Part shown: one piece after another, positions 60,421 to 64,000 of the stretch | Position numbering within the stretch: position 1 is the first letter of the stretch | How the letters are laid out: each line of letters opens with the position of its first letter | Origin: Amphiura filiformis | Lineage: Eukaryota > Echinodermata > Ophiuroidea > Amphilepidida > Amphiuridae | Direction: 5' to 3' | Assembly (NCBI RefSeq): GCF_039555335.1 | Contig: NC_092642.1 | Span: 9,744,752 to 9,808,751, forward strand | Length of the DNA: 64,000 nucleotides | Program-made: the position numbers and the translations under genes | The notes under the pieces: model-generated | Told to the model about the DNA's origin: nothing | What the model saw: the letters and a program-made list of their open reading frames with translations, nothing else | Databases searched by the model: none

Positions 60421-60949
60421 TGTAGGATCATTGCCCGGGATCATTGTTGGCAAGCAGTATACAACCTACGATGAGGCACTTGTAATGGTGAGCTTTGTAA
60501 GTTACCAACCATGTATGAAAGACGTGAGTAACAATGTTTGAGGTTTTTCAACTCGCTTTTCAAATCTGAGCGATTTCCATAGTTGGGTGCCGCCAAAGAA
60601 GAGAAATTCTGACCAATTGTCGGTACCAAGGTGTAGAACATTGCGTTGTCAGAAAAGCCCCCTGGTTTATATGGCCAATTATGTGGAATAAGAAAGACTC
60701 TAAGTTTTTAGCTTTTTAATTATTAAGGCTATATACATTTTGTCTGAGATCTCCAGAAGATCGTAAAGAGCTTGCAATTAGAGTGCTATACGACAACTCC
60801 AAATATCAGTGGATTTCAAGGAGATGTGCTGCCAACATTTCTTTCACTTTGTTATCATCATCGACTTCCTGCTGAAGAAAGCTGAAGAAGGACACGGCTT
60901 TGTCACTCACCCAAGAAGATCTAGGAGGGATCCTGCCAAAGTTTTGAAT

Positions 60950-61475
60950 GGTTGAGATTTTGCAGATGACATTGTCCTGTTATCTGGCAGCAAGGAAGCA
61001 GCCCAACTGCAATCTTACAGTGAAGCAGCTTGGGAAGTCAGTCTACTCATCAACATTAGAAAAACAGAGGTTATATTATACCTATAACTCCTGCAAAGAA
61101 TTTGGATGGTGAAGAGATTAAGGGAGTTGAAGATTTCCGATACCTTGGATCCATGATGGCTTCTAGTCGATCTCTTGCACTGCCTGCCTTCTCGTAACTT
61201 GACAGAATCTGGAAATCAATCCACATCCCCTCTCAATATTGTTGTATGGCTGTGAAACGTGGATTCTAACACAGAAGCTGGAAGATTACATACACAGCTA
61301 TGCCACCAACTGCAACAGAATAATACTGGGGATCCGTCACCATGATAGAGTATCCAATATGACTGTGTACCAGATGCCCAACCAGCGACCACTTTTACAC
61401 TTCATTCAACAACGACAGATGAAATGGCTCGGGCACATCCTCCAGAAACCATCAGATTATCTATGTTCTAAATGA
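60950..61475 (+). pseudogene. Non-LTR reverse transcriptase fragment (FADD motif)
   Basis: One frame reads DFADDIVLLSGSKEAAQLQS then INIRKTEV, the catalytic palm motif; next GVEDFRYLGSMMASS; then, after frameshifts, MLYGCETWILTQKLE and RQMKWLGHILQKPSD. This order is the standard C-terminal half of a LINE reverse transcriptase. Stops and shifts show decay. Confidence 0.75.
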
Positions 61476-61559
61476 TAATCAACATGGCAAAAAGAGGCAG
61501 GAGAGTGCTAACTGTACCACAAGTACATCGCAAACCTAATCAACAAGGGCCGCGAACTC

Positions 61560-61935
61560 TACACCTAGCCAGCTAGCTGATATTAAAAATACAGCCCAGG
61601 ATGCCCATGTATTCGCAGCTGACCGAATGATGAGTCTAACTCGCTTACTATATAGGATTGCAACTGCAGCAACAAATCTTGGTCTTGTCATTAGTGCACC
61701 TAATATAATATAATGACTGCAAACTGTAATGCTCAGCCAGCACTTGAAGTCTATGGTAGTTCCATACACCATATCACAGACTTTAAGTACTTGGGTTCCA
61801 AGATGGGCTCTAGTATTTGAGACCTAAAAGTAAAAGCACTGGCATTGTCAGCATTCTGGAGAAGCCCATCCTTGCCAATGGAAACAAAAATCAGGCTGTT
61901 TGAGACAACATGTGTTTTCCAAATGAAACAATCTA
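61560..61935 (+). pseudogene. Second decayed LINE reverse transcriptase fragment
   Basis: Reads AATNLGLVISAPN, then SSIHHITDFKYLGSKMGSS, stop, DLKVKALALSAFW and METKIRLFETTCVF. The FKYLGSK...KIRLF pattern repeats the segment seen near 61130, so this is a separate copy. Confidence 0.65.
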
Positions 61936-62104
61936 CAATCTGACCAACACCACCCAACTGGTTGCCAGAGTCAAGACTCATCAACTCAAATTTCTTGGCC
62001 ATATACTTCATCATGTTCACCTTTACAGTTTTTAGTCAAAATCAAAAGCATGCTGTATAGAAGTAGACCGTTGACCGTTAAATTTTCAATCGCATCAAAA
62101 CTTT

Positions 62105-63448
62105 TCACTCTGGAATTGTCGGTAACTTGCATTCAAAATTAATATGATTAACATTACGTCGTTCAAAATGTATAGATTCAGAACGTGTCGCTTTCAATAT
62201 TTCATCTCCATTGTTAACAACATCAAAAATTGTCTCTTGATCAGAACCATTAAATGTTGAAATATTATGAGCCGTAATATGTGGTGGAGGTTTGATTTCC
62301 TGATACGCATTGCGAGGCACATTCGATTGACCATTGCTAACCAAAGCATCATTTTCTGCCTGGTGTATCTGAATCAAAGGTAGATTCAACGTTGTAGCCC
62401 CATTATAGATTCTACCGGAAGTAGATGTTACATTCTTTGACTTGTGTGCATCTTTATGAGAGGCATTCTGAACTTTGGTTGGTATTATTCGTTTTAGTAC
62501 CATCGAATATCCGTGTCTAAAATGTTTATTTGTCGTGGCATAAATCAGACTGTTGAGACAGGACGTAAGATGAGCGCAGGTGACACCGAACATGTAGAAA
62601 TTCCTCGACCAGTGCATCTTATAGTCACTAAAACCAAATATAATATATGGTAACCATAGCACGGAAAACGATGCTAAAACTATCGCTACGGTACGCAAAA
62701 GGCGTTTATCGACTGTTTTAATTTTATTCGCATCGACATTATCAAACTTTCTTAATGTCAGTTTCGATGCGCGAAAGAAGCAGATGATTCGCAAATAGCA
62801 GAATATGAGAATTATCATTGGTAGGTTAAACACTACGACGAATGTAAAGTATTTGTAAGAAGCACTGCCGGATGTATCCCACGCACAATGTCGATAACGG
62901 TCATCATAAACATGTCGGTTCCAACCGATGAAGTTTGGAATATCTACCATAACGCCAATTAGCCATAGTAACAGTAACATCACCGGGATTGTTCTCTTGT
63001 TGAAATAATAATGATATTTTGAACGATGACATATACAGACATATCTATTAATGCCGATAGCAGCAATACTCCAAATTGAGCAGACGCAACTGATCAGACA
63101 GACAGATGAAAAGAAATGACAGACAAACGTACTTAAAAACAGATCACCGTTTGTGAAAATCCCTACGACCAAAAGTGGATTCAACACAGCGCAAACCCAG
63201 AGATCTGCTACTGCAAGATTGCAGATGAATACATTTGCAAGAGATCGGAGAGACGGGTCCGTGTATACAGCACATAACACAAAAATGTTGCCAGTAGTTC
63301 CCATTAAAAACATTGCAGATGTTATAATGGCGAAGAGGATATTATCCAGAGAAATATGCTTCCAATCATTATAGTCAGCATTGATATCGAAAGCGCTTTC
63401 ATTTTTAATATCACTATACGAGCTGCTCAGCAAATGTTCAGCAGACAT
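62105..63448 (-). CDS. Rhodopsin-class GPCR, melatonin-receptor-like, 447 aa
   Basis: Intronless ORF; the ATG at 63448-63446 has A at -3. Seven hydrophobic segments (about residues 35-60, 70-97, 108-130, 153-172, 198-223, 250-272, 283-304). Landmarks: GN in TM1, NLAVADL in TM2, Cys110 and Cys188 for the usual disulphide, NRY in place of DRY followed by VCICH, Pro in TM5 with FCYLR, LWLPY in TM6, and NSLIY in TM7 where NPxxY is usual. NRY..ICH, the FCYLRI stretch and a TM7 without the Pro resemble melatonin receptors (established for that family). The ligand cannot be told from this. N-glycosylation site at Asn16; long cytoplasmic tail of about 135 residues. A peptide or orphan amine-type receptor is the alternative. 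Confidence 0.88.
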   Translation of the reverse strand: MSAEHLLSSSYSDIKNESAFDINADYNDWKHISLDNILFAIITSAMFLMGTTGNIFVLCAVYTDPSLRSLANVFICNLAVADLWVCAVLNPLLVVGIFTNGDLFLSTFVCHFFSSVCLISCVCSIWSIAAIGINRYVCICHRSKYHYYFNKRTIPVMLLLLWLIGVMVDIPNFIGWNRHVYDDRYRHCAWDTSGSASYKYFTFVVVFNLPMIILIFCYLRIICFFRASKLTLRKFDNVDANKIKTVDKRLLRTVAIVLASFSVLWLPYIIFGFSDYKMHWSRNFYMFGVTCAHLTSCLNSLIYATTNKHFRHGYSMVLKRIIPTKVQNASHKDAHKSKNVTSTSGRIYNGATTLNLPLIQIHQAENDALVSNGQSNVPRNAYQEIKPPPHITAHNISTFNGSDQETIFDVVNNGDEILKATRSESIHFERRNVNHINFECKLPTIPE

Positions 63449-64000
63449 CGTTTGCCTTCAGCCCGGCTCCACTGGCATCAGAGAAATTTGGCTACGGTGC
63501 CCCGGCGCGGCGGTGATATCTATATGTCCATCATTATAGCCTGGAACTTATAAACGTTATAAAAGGGATTTTCCCGTCTGTTTAATCTATTGAATGGACT
63601 ATAGAGTAATTACTTTCACTTAAGGTAAAGAATATAGAGATAACAACCAAATTCTTGTTTATACATAACATTTAGTATCTCAAATCGCTGTAGAAGTGAC
63701 GGACTAATCGGATTAACTACCACAGCAATAGATGAATACATTTTTGAATAGGGTGATCTATTCAAAAATTGTATTCATCTGTTGCTATGGTAGCCTTACG
63801 TCACTTCTACAGTGAATACTGTCACAACTTCAACTGTGTTAGTTTAATTGGAAGAAATGGCTATCGTGCACCCCCGGAAATCGACTTTTAATCGACGTCT
63901 ATAGATCACAGAAAAAAATGCGTAGTAAACTATAACTGTGTTAAACAATTCAAAATATGTCCCTACGGGTCAACATGGTTCAAATTTCGAAATGTCTCTG
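63449..64000. other. Upstream flank of the GPCR
   Basis: Contains the foldback at 63685-63815 and TATA-like words near 63545-63565. No further gene is seen before the window ends. Confidence 0.4.
63685..63815. repeat. Hairpin with 60-bp arms
   Basis: CTGTAGAAGTGACG, ACCACAGCAATAGATGAATA and TTTTTGAATAG are inverted after GGTGAT as CTATTCAAAAA, TTCATCTGTTGCTATGGT and CGTCACTTCTACAG. Confidence 0.75.

Noticed and set aside
63540..63570. TATAAAAGG as a GPCR promoter
   Set aside because: The best TATA word is on the plus strand, pointing away from the minus-strand receptor; the minus-strand match is weak.

Overview
The window is animal nuclear DNA. Spliced genes have GT-AG introns, introns and spacers are AT-rich, and there are many decayed non-LTR retrotransposon fragments and dozens of foldback (MITE-like) elements. 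Gene content and repeat style suggest a marine invertebrate deuterostome such as an echinoderm or hemichordate; this is inference, and nothing here fixes the species.

Layout. (1) 1-16.3 kb, + strand: the 3' nine coding exons of LARP7, the La-related protein that stabilises 7SK RNA. The N-terminal half of the La motif lies before the window. Its introns are full of inverted-repeat elements and hold one LINE fragment. (2) 16.3-21.0 kb: convergent intergenic spacer with small foldbacks and a tRNA-like sequence placed between inverted-repeat arms. (3) 21.0-31.2 kb, - strand: a seven-coding-exon CDK1 gene. A CCAAT-box region and a consensus splice donor near 31.1 kb suggest a distant untranslated first exon. 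The putative first intron contains a 1.7-kb near-perfect palindrome. CDK1 carries two oddities: a one-base frameshift in coding exon 6, and PSTTIRE in place of the near-invariant PSTAIRE helix.

(4) 31.2-43 kb: repeat-rich intergenic DNA. It holds an unexplained array of TTCGTGGGTAA motifs, a mariner-like relic with long inverted repeats, several MITEs, a degenerate minisatellite and a 0.7-kb tandem duplication. (5) 43.25-44.79 kb, - strand: an intronless 511-codon ORF for a proline-rich protein with four 17-residue repeats and a C-terminal cysteine cluster; no family recognised. (6) 45-55 kb: a degenerate minisatellite followed by a repeated segment whose two copies differ by a clean 536-bp insertion, so one copy shows the empty site. 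(7) 55-60 kb: mostly featureless spacer. (8) 59.8-62 kb: GC-rich repeat and LINE debris. (9) 62.1-63.4 kb, - strand: an intronless rhodopsin-class GPCR resembling melatonin receptors.

LARP7 and CDK1 both touch transcription and cell-cycle control (the 7SK/P-TEFb axis and mitotic kinase activity), but they are convergent and separately promoted, so no shared operon-like logic is visible. I found no dedicated new multi-gene system. The most unusual signals are the CDK1 coding anomalies, the giant intronic palindrome, the TTCGTGGGTAA array, the foldback-enclosed tRNA-like element, and the two paralogous filled/empty insertion sites.
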